A stretch of DNA of 64,000 bases from Herpetosiphon giganteus (GTDB lineage Bacteria; Chloroflexota; Chloroflexia; Chloroflexales; Herpetosiphonaceae). A program made the translations under genes and the position numbers. The notes below the pieces were generated by a model. That model was not told where the DNA came from and did no database searches. It was given only the letters and a program-made list of their open reading frames with translations. How positions within the stretch are numbered: position 1 is the stretch's first letter; every line of letters starts with the position of its first letter. Shown here piece after piece: positions 25,988 to 34,199 of this stretch. The stretch spans positions 1 to 64,000 of the forward strand of contig NZ_JAFBCZ010000010.1 of NCBI RefSeq assembly GCF_016907925.1, read 5' to 3'.

Positions 25988-26015
25988 ATTATATGAAGAT
26001 CTTGGATATTAGCAA
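25988..26015 (-). promoter_or_regulatory. Promoter of the Nif11-like gene
   Basis: On the minus strand TTGCTA (26010-26015), a 16-bp spacer and TATAAT (25988-25993). The start of transcription would be about 30 bases before the ribosome site of the small peptide gene. Confidence 0.55.
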
Positions 26016-26116
26016 TAGGTTATCAGTTCAAACCATTCTTACAGTTCAAGCCACGTCTCGTCTACATCAGCCAATGTATCTTTGGGTACAATCGGCTGTT
26101 GGTTATGGTAAGTATA

Positions 26117-26737
26117 TTAGTGCTTGAGTGTCGCGAGAATATAGTTAATCAGGTCGCGGTCGCGATCATCAAGGCCATGGAGTAGGCGTTGCTGGTCGCG
26201 TTCGCCAGCCCAAATTTGTTCAACTGGGTTGCTCAGTTGCCAACCAAGGCTCTCAAGGTCGGCCAAGGTCAAGCGTAATTCGGCCCGTGGTAGCGCAGGA
26301 TCGTGAGTTGCTGCTACAATAGCATCAAGCAAACTTGTAAAATCTTCGAGATCCATTCCGCCGCCAGCATCACTCTGTTTGGCAACCAGCATTTGAATGC
26401 TCAGCAATAACTCACCAATTTGGTCTTGCTCATGGCGCTCTAAGCGATCATACAAGACCTGAATTTGGGCTTGATCGTTATTCAACACTGCTTCGCGTAA
26501 ATCAGGTGGGAGTTGGTCGATCAATTGCTCAAGGGTTGGGGCTTCGGCATAGCTATCCAGCGCTTGCTCAATCTGAAGCTGCTGAAATTGCTCAAGCTGT
26601 TGACTAACGAGGGTTTGTTGTTCGACCGGCATCGCGGCAAAAGCTGCTTCAAACGCCACGCTATCGCCGCTTTCTAGCGCTTGCAGCACAGCTGGGGGTA
26701 AACTAGCAAGCAAGCCACGTAGTTCGGTGGTATCCAT
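26117..26737 (-). CDS. Hypothetical acidic helical protein (206 aa)
   Basis: A 206-residue, acidic, mainly helical protein (LRGLLASLPPAVLQALESGD, then IQVLYDRLERHEQDQIGELL). No known domain, signal or membrane segment was recognised. GGAGG lies a few bases before the ATG. The gene is divergent from the PlsC-type acyltransferase, with about 48 bp between start codons. It may be regulatory or structural; nothing in the sequence decides this. Confidence 0.65.
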   Translation of the reverse strand: MDTTELRGLLASLPPAVLQALESGDSVAFEAAFAAMPVEQQTLVSQQLEQFQQLQIEQALDSYAEAPTLEQLIDQLPPDLREAVLNNDQAQIQVLYDRLERHEQDQIGELLLSIQMLVAKQSDAGGGMDLEDFTSLLDAIVAATHDPALPRAELRLTLADLESLGWQLSNPVEQIWAGERDQQRLLHGLDDRDRDLINYILATLKH

Positions 26738-26785
26738 AACTGCCTCCTTTGCAGCTATCGTATCACAGAAGTTTGGGGGACATTC

Positions 26786-28078
26786 ATGGGTCGTTTTGTT
26801 CGTTGGCTGGTGTTTCGCCTCTTACGTTTGTACTACCCACGCATCGCCGTCGAAGGCTTAGAACAATTGCCCCGTGGGCGGGTGATGTTTGTGCTCAATC
26901 ACCCCAATGGTTTGCTCGACCCATTGTTGCTGATGTTGATTCTCGGCCAGCCCGTTGCGTTTTTGGCCAAAAATACCTTTTTCAACAACCCAATTGGCCG
27001 TTGGATGATGCATGCGTTTGGCGCTTTGCCAATTTATCGCCAAAGCGATGCCGCTGAAGGCAGCAATACCCGCGATTTGAATGAACAAACGTTTGCCCGC
27101 TGCCGTCAATTACTTGCCGATCAACACCATTTAGCCTTATTTCCCGAAGGAACGTCGCACTCCGAAGCCTATCTCTTGCCGTTGCGTTCAGGTGCGGCCC
27201 GCATTGCGCTTGGCGCAGAGGCCGAGCACAATTGGCAACTCGATTTGAAGATTGTGCCAATTGGCTTGTGGTATGAAGATAAGCATATTTTTCGTTCTTC
27301 AGTGCTCTTATTAGTTGGCAAACCAATTAACGTTAATCAATTCCAGCATGCTGAGGCCGAGCGCGAACAGGCAGTTGCCAGTTTGACCACGCGCATGGCT
27401 GAGCATTTGGGCGGCGTGGTGTTCCAAGCTGGCAACGCCGAGTTATTGCGCGGCCTGCCAGTGATGGTTGGCTGGACGGTCGATCGCTTGCGGCGCAAAC
27501 GCCCGAGTGGCCGCGAAGCCTATACCTCGCTCACCCCCACCGAACGAGTGCAATTAGCAACCTTGGCGGCCAAAGCCCAGCGCTACGCCCGCACCTTGCG
27601 GCTTTTGGGCATCGCCGACCCTTGGGCACCACAATTGCCCTTAGCCACTCGTTGGCGCTTTTGGCGCAAATTTTTGTGGACATTGCTGGCTTTTATTCCG
27701 GCGGCATGTGGTATTTTGCTCAGCTACCCGATGTATCGGCTCAGTGGCATAATCGCTACCCGCATGACCAAAGAGCTAGAAGTACTGAGCACGATTAAAT
27801 TGATTGCAGGTATGGTCTTGCAACCAATTGGCTGGATTGTAACCAGCCTAATCATTGGGTTATTGACAACTTGGCAAGCTGGCTTGATTGTGTTGCTACT
27901 AGCCCCGTTATTTGGCTTTATTGCCCTGCGCTGGAGCGAGCGCTGGCGGGCTGTGCGCGAGGCAACCGCCGCTTCGTGGCTACGGCTGACCCAACCAGAC
28001 CTTACCAGCCAATTATTGCAACGCCGCCGCGACTTGGGCGAGCAAATTTCCAATACCATTTTGAGCTTAAACGATTAA
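26786..28078 (+). CDS. plsC: PlsC-type glycerophospholipid acyltransferase with C-terminal membrane domain
   Basis: A 430-residue acyltransferase. The N-terminal half holds the catalytic motif NHPNGLLDP (an HX5D variant of the usual HX4D), FFNNPIGRWMMHAFGALPIY and the acceptor motif LFPEGTSHSE. It should acylate the sn-1 or sn-2 position of a glycerolipid, feeding membrane synthesis. A C-terminal extension of about 130 residues carries three or four membrane helices (WTLLAFIPAACGILLSY, then LIAGMVLQPIGWIVTSLIIG). The HX5D spacing recurs in GPAT-like bacterial and fungal enzymes of the same fold and does not imply loss of activity. The gene is monocistronic. Confidence 0.85.
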   Translation: MGRFVRWLVFRLLRLYYPRIAVEGLEQLPRGRVMFVLNHPNGLLDPLLLMLILGQPVAFLAKNTFFNNPIGRWMMHAFGALPIYRQSDAAEGSNTRDLNEQTFARCRQLLADQHHLALFPEGTSHSEAYLLPLRSGAARIALGAEAEHNWQLDLKIVPIGLWYEDKHIFRSSVLLLVGKPINVNQFQHAEAEREQAVASLTTRMAEHLGGVVFQAGNAELLRGLPVMVGWTVDRLRRKRPSGREAYTSLTPTERVQLATLAAKAQRYARTLRLLGIADPWAPQLPLATRWRFWRKFLWTLLAFIPAACGILLSYPMYRLSGIIATRMTKELEVLSTIKLIAGMVLQPIGWIVTSLIIGLLTTWQAGLIVLLLAPLFGFIALRWSERWRAVREATAASWLRLTQPDLTSQLLQRRRDLGEQISNTILSLND

Positions 28079-28087
28079 TTAAACAGA

Positions 28088-28112
28088 GCGCAGGATGAAG
28101 TTCAGCCTGCGC
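28088..28112. terminator. Hairpin between convergent genes
   Basis: GCGCAGG (28088-28094) pairs with CCTGCGC (28106-28112) with an 11-nt loop between the acyltransferase and the convergent metallo-beta-lactamase gene. T-tracts are weak on both sides, so efficiency is uncertain. Confidence 0.5.
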
Positions 28113-28120
28113 CCCCCAAT

Positions 28121-29044
28121 TTAAATTAATTCAACCGCCTGTGGATTGCGATCGAAAAAGAGTTTTAAGCCATGCACGCTCATCGCCAAATTGCCCCAGA
28201 GCACCAAATTGAGCGCTGGCGAAACAGGCTCCTTGGTTGGCAGTGCCCGTTCAACAATTGCCTCAACTGGCAATTCAGCAGCATGCAGGTTATCACGCAC
28301 ATCGCGCACGATCTTGACCAAACGCTCGTGCATTTCTTCGAGGGCCAAGGCTGGCGGGGCAACCGTCGGGCCAAAGTGCGAAGGCAACAGTTGGCGAATC
28401 GGGTATTGCGCCAAGGTCTGGAAGGTTTGCAGCTGATCGGCCAAATTAAAGGCTGGTGGTGGGGTGACGGGCATATTGAGATTATAGGTGCTCATCAAAA
28501 TGCCAATCGAATCGCCAGCCCACATTGTGCCCGAATTGGCTTCCCAAAACGCCAGATGATCGGGCGAGTGGCCAGGCGTTGGCACCGCTTCAAGCACAAT
28601 CCCTTTGCCCAAATTCAAGCTCAAATGTTCGGCGGGCAAAATTCGCTCGGCGGCAATAGGCTGCATCGTGCCATACACCTGCCACATTGGGCCAACCGCC
28701 CGCTCCACGCTACGCATGAGTTTGCTTGGCTCGGCCAAATGCGCCGCCGTCATTGAGTGTAAATAAACCTTGGCATTGGGCAAATGCTGAGCCAAAATCC
28801 CAGCTCCACCGCTATGATCCATGTGAACGTGGGTTAAGAGAATATGTTGAACTGCGGCGGGGTCGATTCCAAGTTGCTGCAAACCGGCCAAGGTTGCTTC
28901 AGCGGTTAACGATGTGCCAGTTTCAATCAGGGCGACCTGATCGCCTTGTACCACATAGGTTGCGCCAAAACCATCGGTTGTCAGCAGGCCATTATCGATC
29001 ATGGCAATCTGATCGCTCAGTTGGGTTAGCGGAACTTGCATCAT
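28121..29044 (-). CDS. Metallo-beta-lactamase-fold hydrolase
   Basis: A 307-residue hydrolase. It has the metal-binding motif HVHMDHSGG (HxHxDH), downstream ligands in PTPGHSPDHLAF, WAGDS and LLPSHFGPTV, and a C-terminal helical region. The fold covers glyoxalase-II-like, thioesterase-like and other hydrolytic enzymes; the substrate cannot be assigned. GGAG precedes the ATG by four bases, with a second ATG one codon later. It is monocistronic, facing the acyltransferase, and its upstream region is shared with the strong rpmH promoter. Confidence 0.85.
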   Translation of the reverse strand: MMQVPLTQLSDQIAMIDNGLLTTDGFGATYVVQGDQVALIETGTSLTAEATLAGLQQLGIDPAAVQHILLTHVHMDHSGGAGILAQHLPNAKVYLHSMTAAHLAEPSKLMRSVERAVGPMWQVYGTMQPIAAERILPAEHLSLNLGKGIVLEAVPTPGHSPDHLAFWEANSGTMWAGDSIGILMSTYNLNMPVTPPPAFNLADQLQTFQTLAQYPIRQLLPSHFGPTVAPPALALEEMHERLVKIVRDVRDNLHAAELPVEAIVERALPTKEPVSPALNLVLWGNLAMSVHGLKLFFDRNPQAVELI

Positions 29045-29154
29045 TGCACTCCGTTTCGACTACAAAATCAAGATATGGCTATTTTACCTGATTCAGTTGA
29101 GAATCGCACCTCAGCATTGGATATAATCATTTGCTAGGCTAAGCATGATACAAT

Positions 29155-29184
29155 TTGACATGGTTCGGACGGTCAGGCTATAAT
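29155..29184 (+). promoter_or_regulatory. Strong sigma70 promoter of the rpmH operon
   Basis: TTGACA (29155-29160), an 18-bp spacer and a perfect TATAAT (29179-29184). Transcription starts near 29191, giving a 100-nt leader before rpmH. Confidence 0.8.
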
Positions 29185-29241
29185 AGATAAGCTACAGCGC
29201 GTCCATGGCGGCGTGCTATCAATTTTGTCTTATCTATACAG

Positions 29242-29265
29242 AAGCGCGAGCACGCGCTTTTGTTT
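29242..29265 (+). promoter_or_regulatory. Terminator-like hairpin in the rpmH leader
   Basis: AAGCGCG-AGCA-CGCGCTT (29242-29259) is a perfect 7-bp stem followed by TTGTTT. A second inverted repeat TAGATAAG (29184-29191) / CTTATCTA (29229-29236) lies upstream and could form an alternative fold. This may be a leader attenuator or an RNA processing stem. Confidence 0.4.
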
Positions 29266-29290
29266 CGTCTGACACCGGAGGATTCGCACA

Positions 29291-29467
29291 ATGCCAAAAC
29301 GAACTTGGCAACCAAAACGCATCAAGCGCCGCCGTGTTCACGGTTTCTTGGAGCGCATGCAAACTCGCACAGGCCGCGCCGTATTGAAAGCTCGTCGCCA
29401 ACGTGGTCGCTGGAAGTTAACTGTTAGCGACAAACGCCGACCAGCAGGCCCAGGCGGTCATCGCTAA
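29291..29467 (+). CDS. rpmH: 50S ribosomal protein L34
   Basis: A 58-residue protein: [19 protein letters not shown], then [17 protein letters not shown], the invariant L34 signature. It is longer than the usual 44-46 residues through a tail ending [19 protein letters not shown] precedes the ATG. It is the first gene of the rpmH-rnpA-yidD-yidC-jag operon; rnpA begins three bases after its stop. The expected neighbour dnaA is not in this window. It was too short for a default 60-residue cutoff. Confidence 0.97.
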   Translation: MPKRTWQPKRIKRRRVHGFLERMQTRTGRAVLKARRQRGRWKLTVSDKRRPAGPGGHR

Positions 29468-29470
29468 ACA

Positions 29471-29842
29471 ATGCAACGTTCACAGCGCCTTCGCTCGCCA
29501 CGCGATTTTCGCCGTGTTCGCGAAGGCGGTCGTACATGGTCACATCCACTCTTGGTGCTGAGCGTCGCGCCAGCGCGGGCCAATCGCGTTCGGTGTGGGA
29601 TTGTGGTTCGCAAAGCGCTGGGCACAGCCGTCGAACGCAATCGTTACAAACGCCGAGTGCGCGAAGCTATCCGTTTGATCTACGATCAGATTCGCCCAGG
29701 ATGGGATGTTATTTTTATTGTACGAGCGGGATTTCGCACAGCGGCCTGGGAGCAGATTCAGCAGGCCGTTTCGCGTTTACTGCAACAAGCGCAGCTATGG
29801 CATGATCGTGAACAACCATCACAGGAAGATCGCCATGGGTAA
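29471..29842 (+). CDS. rnpA: Ribonuclease P protein component
   Basis: The protein cofactor of RNase P, which matures tRNA 5' ends. It is 123 residues with the hallmark RNR motif in [19 protein letters not shown], preceded by [18 protein letters not shown] and [14 protein letters not shown]. Length fits the family. It lies three bases after rpmH, and yidD starts inside its last eight bases, so translation is coupled. Confidence 0.97.
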   Translation: MQRSQRLRSPRDFRRVREGGRTWSHPLLVLSVAPARANRVRCGIVVRKALGTAVERNRYKRRVREAIRLIYDQIRPGWDVIFIVRAGFRTAAWEQIQQAVSRLLQQAQLWHDREQPSQEDRHG

Positions 29843-30041
29843 GATCTTATTGGCACTTATTCGCTTGTACCAGCGTTTTTCGCGATATACACCACCAAGT
29901 TGTATCTATACGCCAACCTGTTCCCACTATGGCTATCAAGCTATCGCGAAATATGGGGCATTCAAAGGTACATGGTTGACACTGAAACGGATCGCCCGTT
30001 GCCATCCATGGGCACAGGGTGGTGAAGACCCTGTTCCATAA
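29835..30041 (+). CDS. yidD: Membrane protein insertion efficiency factor YidD
   Basis: A 68-residue protein. It starts at ATG 29835 ([21 protein letters not shown]), followed by the YidD motif [19 protein letters not shown] and RCHPWAQGG, where three Cys are conserved. It overlaps rnpA by eight bases. It assists YidC-dependent insertion of membrane proteins. An in-frame upstream extension exists but its residues do not match the family. Confidence 0.95.
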   Translation: MGKILLALIRLYQRFSRYTPPSCIYTPTCSHYGYQAIAKYGAFKGTWLTLKRIARCHPWAQGGEDPVP

Positions 30042-30059
30042 GTTGGCACAGGGTTTTTT
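30014..30059 (+). promoter_or_regulatory. Possible transcription attenuator between yidD and yidC
   Basis: Three 7-base segments ACAGGGT (30014-30020), ACCCTGT (30028-30034) and ACAGGGT (30048-30054) can form two mutually exclusive stems: 1-2, inside the yidD coding sequence, or 2-3, followed directly by six T (terminator). Segments 1 and 3 are identical, including the preceding GGC. Movement of ribosomes to the yidD stop (30041) could choose between the stems and so tune yidC and jag against the upstream genes. Confidence 0.5.
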
Positions 30060-30086
30060 GCTATGACAACGTAGGAATATACGGCT

Positions 30087-31028
30087 ATGAATTTTCTAGG
30101 TCCAATCTTTTTACCATTTCTCGAATGGCTGTTCCATCTGTTTGGCAACTTGGGGTGGGCAATTATCGCTTTTACGATTTTAGTTCGTTTAGGCATGTTG
30201 CCGCTAACGCTAAAGCAATTACGTTCGCAACGCAAAATTATGGTCATCCAACCAAAATTGCGCGAATTGCAACGTAAATATAGCAAAGATCGCGAAAAAC
30301 TGACCCAAGAAACCATGAAGCTCTATCGTGAGCATGGAGCCAGCCCCGTTGGTGGGTGTTTGCCGCTGTTGATTTCGTTGCCAATTTTGTTTGGCGTATG
30401 GCAAGCAATTCAACTCTTTGGCAGCCAAGTGCAAACAACTGCTGCTGAAGTACAGTTTTTGTGGTTGCCCCGCCTGACCCCATTGGTCGACGATGCAGGC
30501 AAAGCAATTGCTGGCAGTGCCAAAGACCCCTACTATATTTTGCCACTCTTGGCAATTGGCTTCCAATTCATCACAACCTTGATGGCGATGCAACGCAACC
30601 CAGACCCACAGCAAGCCTCAATGAACAAAGTGATGATGTTTATGCCATTTATCTTTGGCTTTATCTACTTCCAGTTCCCATCAGGCGCAACCCTGTATTC
30701 GGTCACTGGTTCGTTGATTCAAATGGTGCAACAATATTTCACCTCAGGCTTTGGCTTGCTTTCGAAATATTTGCCATTTTTGCCCGAAAAAACCGGCTTC
30801 TTGCACCAACCATTGCCAGAATCGGCTACAATCACGATTGAAGAACCAGAAAGCCCAAGTGATCAGCCCCAACGCCGCGATTTTTGGACTGCGCTTGGCA
30901 AATTAGAACCGGTTACTGATGTCAGCGCCGCTGGTGCTGCCGCCGAAAGTGGTAGCAGCGACATCGCAACCGAACAAGCAATTGAAGATGTTAAGGCGCA
31001 GCTTGGCAAGCCGAAAAAACGGCGCTAG
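30087..31028 (+). CDS. yidC: Membrane protein insertase YidC/Oxa1 family
   Basis: A 313-residue insertase. A first membrane helix (LEWLFHLFGNLGWAIIAFTI) precedes the conserved cytosolic hairpin (RQQ-like KQLRSQRKIMVIQPKLRELQ), then LISLPILFGVWQAI, ILPLLAIGFQFITTLMAM and MMFMPFIFGFIYFQFPSG. The short N-terminus without a large periplasmic domain is the Gram-positive/Chloroflexota type. It inserts proteins on its own or with Sec. It is the fourth gene of the rpmH operon; see the hairpin just upstream. Confidence 0.96.
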   Translation: MNFLGPIFLPFLEWLFHLFGNLGWAIIAFTILVRLGMLPLTLKQLRSQRKIMVIQPKLRELQRKYSKDREKLTQETMKLYREHGASPVGGCLPLLISLPILFGVWQAIQLFGSQVQTTAAEVQFLWLPRLTPLVDDAGKAIAGSAKDPYYILPLLAIGFQFITTLMAMQRNPDPQQASMNKVMMFMPFIFGFIYFQFPSGATLYSVTGSLIQMVQQYFTSGFGLLSKYLPFLPEKTGFLHQPLPESATITIEEPESPSDQPQRRDFWTALGKLEPVTDVSAAGAAAESGSSDIATEQAIEDVKAQLGKPKKRR

Positions 31029-31061
31029 TCTCGGCTTATAATTCGGAGGAACGTGTAGGAC

Positions 31062-31784
31062 ATGGCGTTGCAAAAAGTTGAAGTACGCGCAGCAAGCGTG
31101 GCCGAGGCCGTGGCTCAAGCCCTCGCCCAACTCGGCAAAGATGAAGATGAAGCTCTGATCGAGGTTTTAGCGCAAACCGCTGATTCAGCCCTTGTCCGCG
31201 TCAGCGTCGATGATGATGAGGATGAGTTGCTGGCTGAGTATGGCGATGATGACGATGAGGAGCAACCCAAACGTCGTCGCCGCCGCGTCGCTAGCACCGA
31301 TGAGCAAACCGTGGCGCTCGCCCGTCAGTTGCTTGAGGCCTTGCTCACTCGCATGAACATCGATGCCTTTGTAACGCCGGTTGTACAGAAGGCCAAAGGC
31401 TCCGATGATGAAGAAGATACGCTGACATTGCATATCGAGGGTGTCGATGAAGAAACCACCGGCCTGATGATTGGCCGCCGTGGCGAAACATTGCGCTCAT
31501 TGCAATATCTGCTGAATGTCTTAATTCATCGCCAAACTGGGCGCTGGTCGCAAGTGGTAATCGACATTGGCCAATATCGCCAACGTCGCCAAGATTCACT
31601 TGAGGGCTTGGCGTTGCGCATGGCCGAACGCGTGCGCCAATCAGGCCGCCCAATGCCGCTTGAACCAATGAGTTCATTCGAACGCCGCATCATCCATATG
31701 GCGCTGCGCGAAGATCCGTCAGTCTATACCGAAAGCGCTGGCGAAGGTGAGCATCGAAAAATCGTTATTTATCCAAAACGCTAG
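31062..31784 (+). CDS. jag: Jag/KhpB, Jag_N-KH-R3H single-stranded nucleic acid binding protein
   Basis: A 240-residue protein: an N-terminal Jag_N domain, a long acidic/basic linker (DDDEDELLAEYGDDDDEE then KRRRRR), a KH domain with GLMIGRRGETLRSLQYLLN and an R3H domain ending SFERRIIHMALREDPSV. It binds RNA and is linked to cell-shape and insertion control in other bacteria. The acidic linker is unusually long. GGAGG precedes the ATG. It is the last gene of the rpmH operon. Confidence 0.95.
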   Translation: MALQKVEVRAASVAEAVAQALAQLGKDEDEALIEVLAQTADSALVRVSVDDDEDELLAEYGDDDDEEQPKRRRRRVASTDEQTVALARQLLEALLTRMNIDAFVTPVVQKAKGSDDEEDTLTLHIEGVDEETTGLMIGRRGETLRSLQYLLNVLIHRQTGRWSQVVIDIGQYRQRRQDSLEGLALRMAERVRQSGRPMPLEPMSSFERRIIHMALREDPSVYTESAGEGEHRKIVIYPKR

Positions 31785-31858
31785 TCAATGGCGATTAGCG
31801 CTGTGGTTGCGCGGGTGTTGTTCTCAGCACCCGCCAATCAGTATCCAAGGAGTCGATG

Positions 31859-32842
31859 ATGATTCCCTTAACTAACTTGCCTGCCACAGTCAGCATCCGC
31901 GAAGTTGGCCCCCGCGATGGCTTGCAAAACGAGGATCGCATCCTCACCACCGAGCAAAAAATCCTGCTGATCAATGCCCTCAATAATTCTGGCTTGCGCC
32001 AAATCGAAGTTGGTTCGTTCGTCAACCCGCGCTATGTGCCCCAAATGGCCGATACCGCTGAGGTTTTTGCGCGTATCGAACGCCGCCCCGATGTGATTTA
32101 TAGCGCAATTGCGCCAAATTTACGCGGAGCGCAACGGGCCATCGAAGCCCGCGCCGATTCGGTGCAAATCTTTTTGAGCGCATCCGAAAGCCATAATCAA
32201 AGTAATGTGCGTATGAGCATCAACGAATCGCTGGCTGCTGCCGCCGATATTGCGCTGGCGCTCAAGGATGCCCAAATCGAGTTCGAAGCTGTGCTTTCGG
32301 TAGTTTTTGGCTGTCCCTTCGAAAACGATGTGCCAATCGAGCGCGTCGTGAGCATGACTGAACGCTTGCTCGCGCTTGGAGCTAGCCAAATTACGCTTGG
32401 GGATACAACCGGCATGGCTCATCCACGCTTGGTGCAAGCGGTGGTGCTAGCCTTGCGCGAGCGCTTCCCGCACGCGCCTTTGCGCTTGCACCCGCATAGC
32501 GCACGCGGCGCTGGCTTAGCCAACGTATTGGCTGCGCTCGAAGTTGGCATCGATCGCATTGATGCGAGCATTGGGGGGATTGGCGGTTGTCCTTTCGCGC
32601 CAGGCGCACCAGGCAATATCTGCACCGAAGATACCGTGCATATGCTGCACGAAATGGGCATCGACACCGGCCTCGATATTCCAAAGTTGGTTTCGTGTGC
32701 CAAACTGATCGAAAGTTTGCTTGGCCACGAAGTGCCTGGTCAAGTCATCAAAGGCGGCATTTGTGGCCATATTCCTGGCGGCAAGATGCGCCCATGGGAC
32801 GAAGCAGCAGTACTCGACGCGCCAACCAGCCGTACCGTTTAA
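31859..32842 (+). CDS. Hydroxymethylglutaryl-CoA lyase-like protein
   Basis: A 327-residue TIM-barrel protein of the HMGL-like family. It matches VGPRDGLQNE (substrate and metal site), VGSFVNPRYVPQMADTAEV, the active Cys loop GGCPFAPGAPGNICTED and ASESHNQSNV. It should split HMG-CoA into acetyl-CoA and acetoacetate, in leucine breakdown. The motif that is normally HxHDTxG reads LHPHSARGAG (the two His remain; Asp and Thr are replaced by Ser and Ala), so activity or substrate may differ. The start at 31859 has GGAG six bases upstream; ATG 31856 is the alternative. It is monocistronic with its own terminator. Confidence 0.85.
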   Translation: MIPLTNLPATVSIREVGPRDGLQNEDRILTTEQKILLINALNNSGLRQIEVGSFVNPRYVPQMADTAEVFARIERRPDVIYSAIAPNLRGAQRAIEARADSVQIFLSASESHNQSNVRMSINESLAAAADIALALKDAQIEFEAVLSVVFGCPFENDVPIERVVSMTERLLALGASQITLGDTTGMAHPRLVQAVVLALRERFPHAPLRLHPHSARGAGLANVLAALEVGIDRIDASIGGIGGCPFAPGAPGNICTEDTVHMLHEMGIDTGLDIPKLVSCAKLIESLLGHEVPGQVIKGGICGHIPGGKMRPWDEAAVLDAPTSRTV

Positions 32843-32850
32843 GCATCACT

Positions 32851-32893
32851 AACCCATCCAGGAAACCATATAGTTCGCTTGGATGGGTTTTTG
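32851..32893 (+). terminator. Intrinsic terminator of the HMG-CoA lyase-like gene
   Basis: AACCCATCCA (32851-32860) pairs with TGGATGGGTT (32880-32889), followed by TTTG. Confidence 0.8.
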
Positions 32894-33089
32894 CTTGCCA
32901 AAATTTGCCAGCTCCCTCGTTTGGCTGCCACTACAGTACCCCATTAGTCATGAACAACCCCGCTACGAAGCCTTATAGCAGCGTGCAAAAAGGCCTATAA
33001 CAGGGCGGACCGATAGACCATACCCGTCATAGGCTATCAGATCTATGCTGCTTGCAAGCAAATGATTCATGGATTAAGGGATTGCCACT

Positions 33090-33911
33090 ATGTTTCAGCC
33101 ACCAGCCAAGCACGCCAATCAAGCAGTCGTCGGGCAAGCCCCTGAACTTTCGGTTATCATTCCCTGTTTCAACGAACAAAAACGCATCATCCCCAGCATC
33201 GACGCAATCGTGCAGTATCTCAACGAGCGAGGCCGTTCGTGGGAGTTAATTATTAGCGACGATGGCTCAACCGATCAAACAGTTAGCTTGATCGAAGCCC
33301 AAAAATATCCTAATCTGACGATTATCAAAAGCTCAAGCAACCATGGCAAAGGTCATGCAGTACGAGCTGGAATTATTGCAGCCAAAGGCAATTTTATTCT
33401 GTTTACTGATGCAGATAATGCTACGCCAATAACTGAGTTAAATAAATTATTGCCCTCGTTAGAGCAAGGCAACTACGATTTGGCAATTGGCTCGCGAGCC
33501 AAACAACTGCTGCAAACCAAAGAACGGCGTTTGAGCCGCTGTGTAATGAGTGCTGGGCTGCGGCTGATTGTTGAACATGGCTTGAAACTGAATATTCACG
33601 ATAGCCAATGTGGCTTCAAACTGTTTCATCGGGCGGTGGCCAAACATCTGGCCCAAGTGCAAACGATCAATGGCTTTGCCTTCGATTTAGAGCTGTTGGT
33701 GATTGCCGATATTTTTGGCTATCAAACCAATGAAATTCCCGTCGAATGGGTTGATGTTGCTGGCTCGAAAGTCCATCCCATTCGTGATGCCTATCAGTTT
33801 CTGCGCGACATTATGATTATTCAAATTAACCATTGGCGTGGACGCTACCCAAGCTCAAGCCAAAAAAAAACAAAAGCTAAATCGCAGCAATCAGGCCAGT
33901 GGTTTGCCTAA
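33090..33911 (+). CDS. Glycosyltransferase family 2, ALG5/DPM1-like (polyprenyl-phosphate glycosyltransferase)
   Basis: A 273-residue GT2 enzyme. It has SVIIPCFNEQKRIIPSIDAI, the metal-binding ISDDGSTDQT, SSNHGKGHAVRAGI, FTDADNATPITEL (DxDN), DSQCGFKLFHR and INGFAFDLELLVIADIFGY, which is the ALG5/dolichyl-phosphate glucosyltransferase pattern. It likely moves a sugar from UDP-glucose or a similar donor onto polyprenyl phosphate at the cytosolic membrane face. The C-terminus is basic. AAGGG precedes the ATG. The following gene is a flippase, so the two may serve the same surface glycan. Confidence 0.85.
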   Translation: MFQPPAKHANQAVVGQAPELSVIIPCFNEQKRIIPSIDAIVQYLNERGRSWELIISDDGSTDQTVSLIEAQKYPNLTIIKSSSNHGKGHAVRAGIIAAKGNFILFTDADNATPITELNKLLPSLEQGNYDLAIGSRAKQLLQTKERRLSRCVMSAGLRLIVEHGLKLNIHDSQCGFKLFHRAVAKHLAQVQTINGFAFDLELLVIADIFGYQTNEIPVEWVDVAGSKVHPIRDAYQFLRDIMIIQINHWRGRYPSSSQKKTKAKSQQSGQWFA

Positions 33912-34199
33912 AAAACCTCTATTTTGCAGCTTGAATAGCTGATTGTTCAGCATTTATAGCTCCTCAGCCCCTCAGCTACGTGGCGAGGGGCTTCGCGTTG
34001 CAATGAACAGCTTTAGCATAGACGAGGCTGCTAACCCTAAGCACAAGATCTAGTCGAATAGCTTGGGGTTGATAGTCCTTTCTGTTTCCCCCCTTGGCAC
34101 TTTAGTAGCGCTCGGATGAGTGACTATTCGCTTATTGGTTTCAGCCCTGAACCAATCTATAGTTAAGCTAGCGGTATTTTTACACGAAAGCCTACTTCT

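Noticed and set aside
29045-29290. Chromosome replication origin near rpmH
   Set aside because: No DnaA boxes of the TTATCCACA type were found and dnaA is not adjacent in this window.
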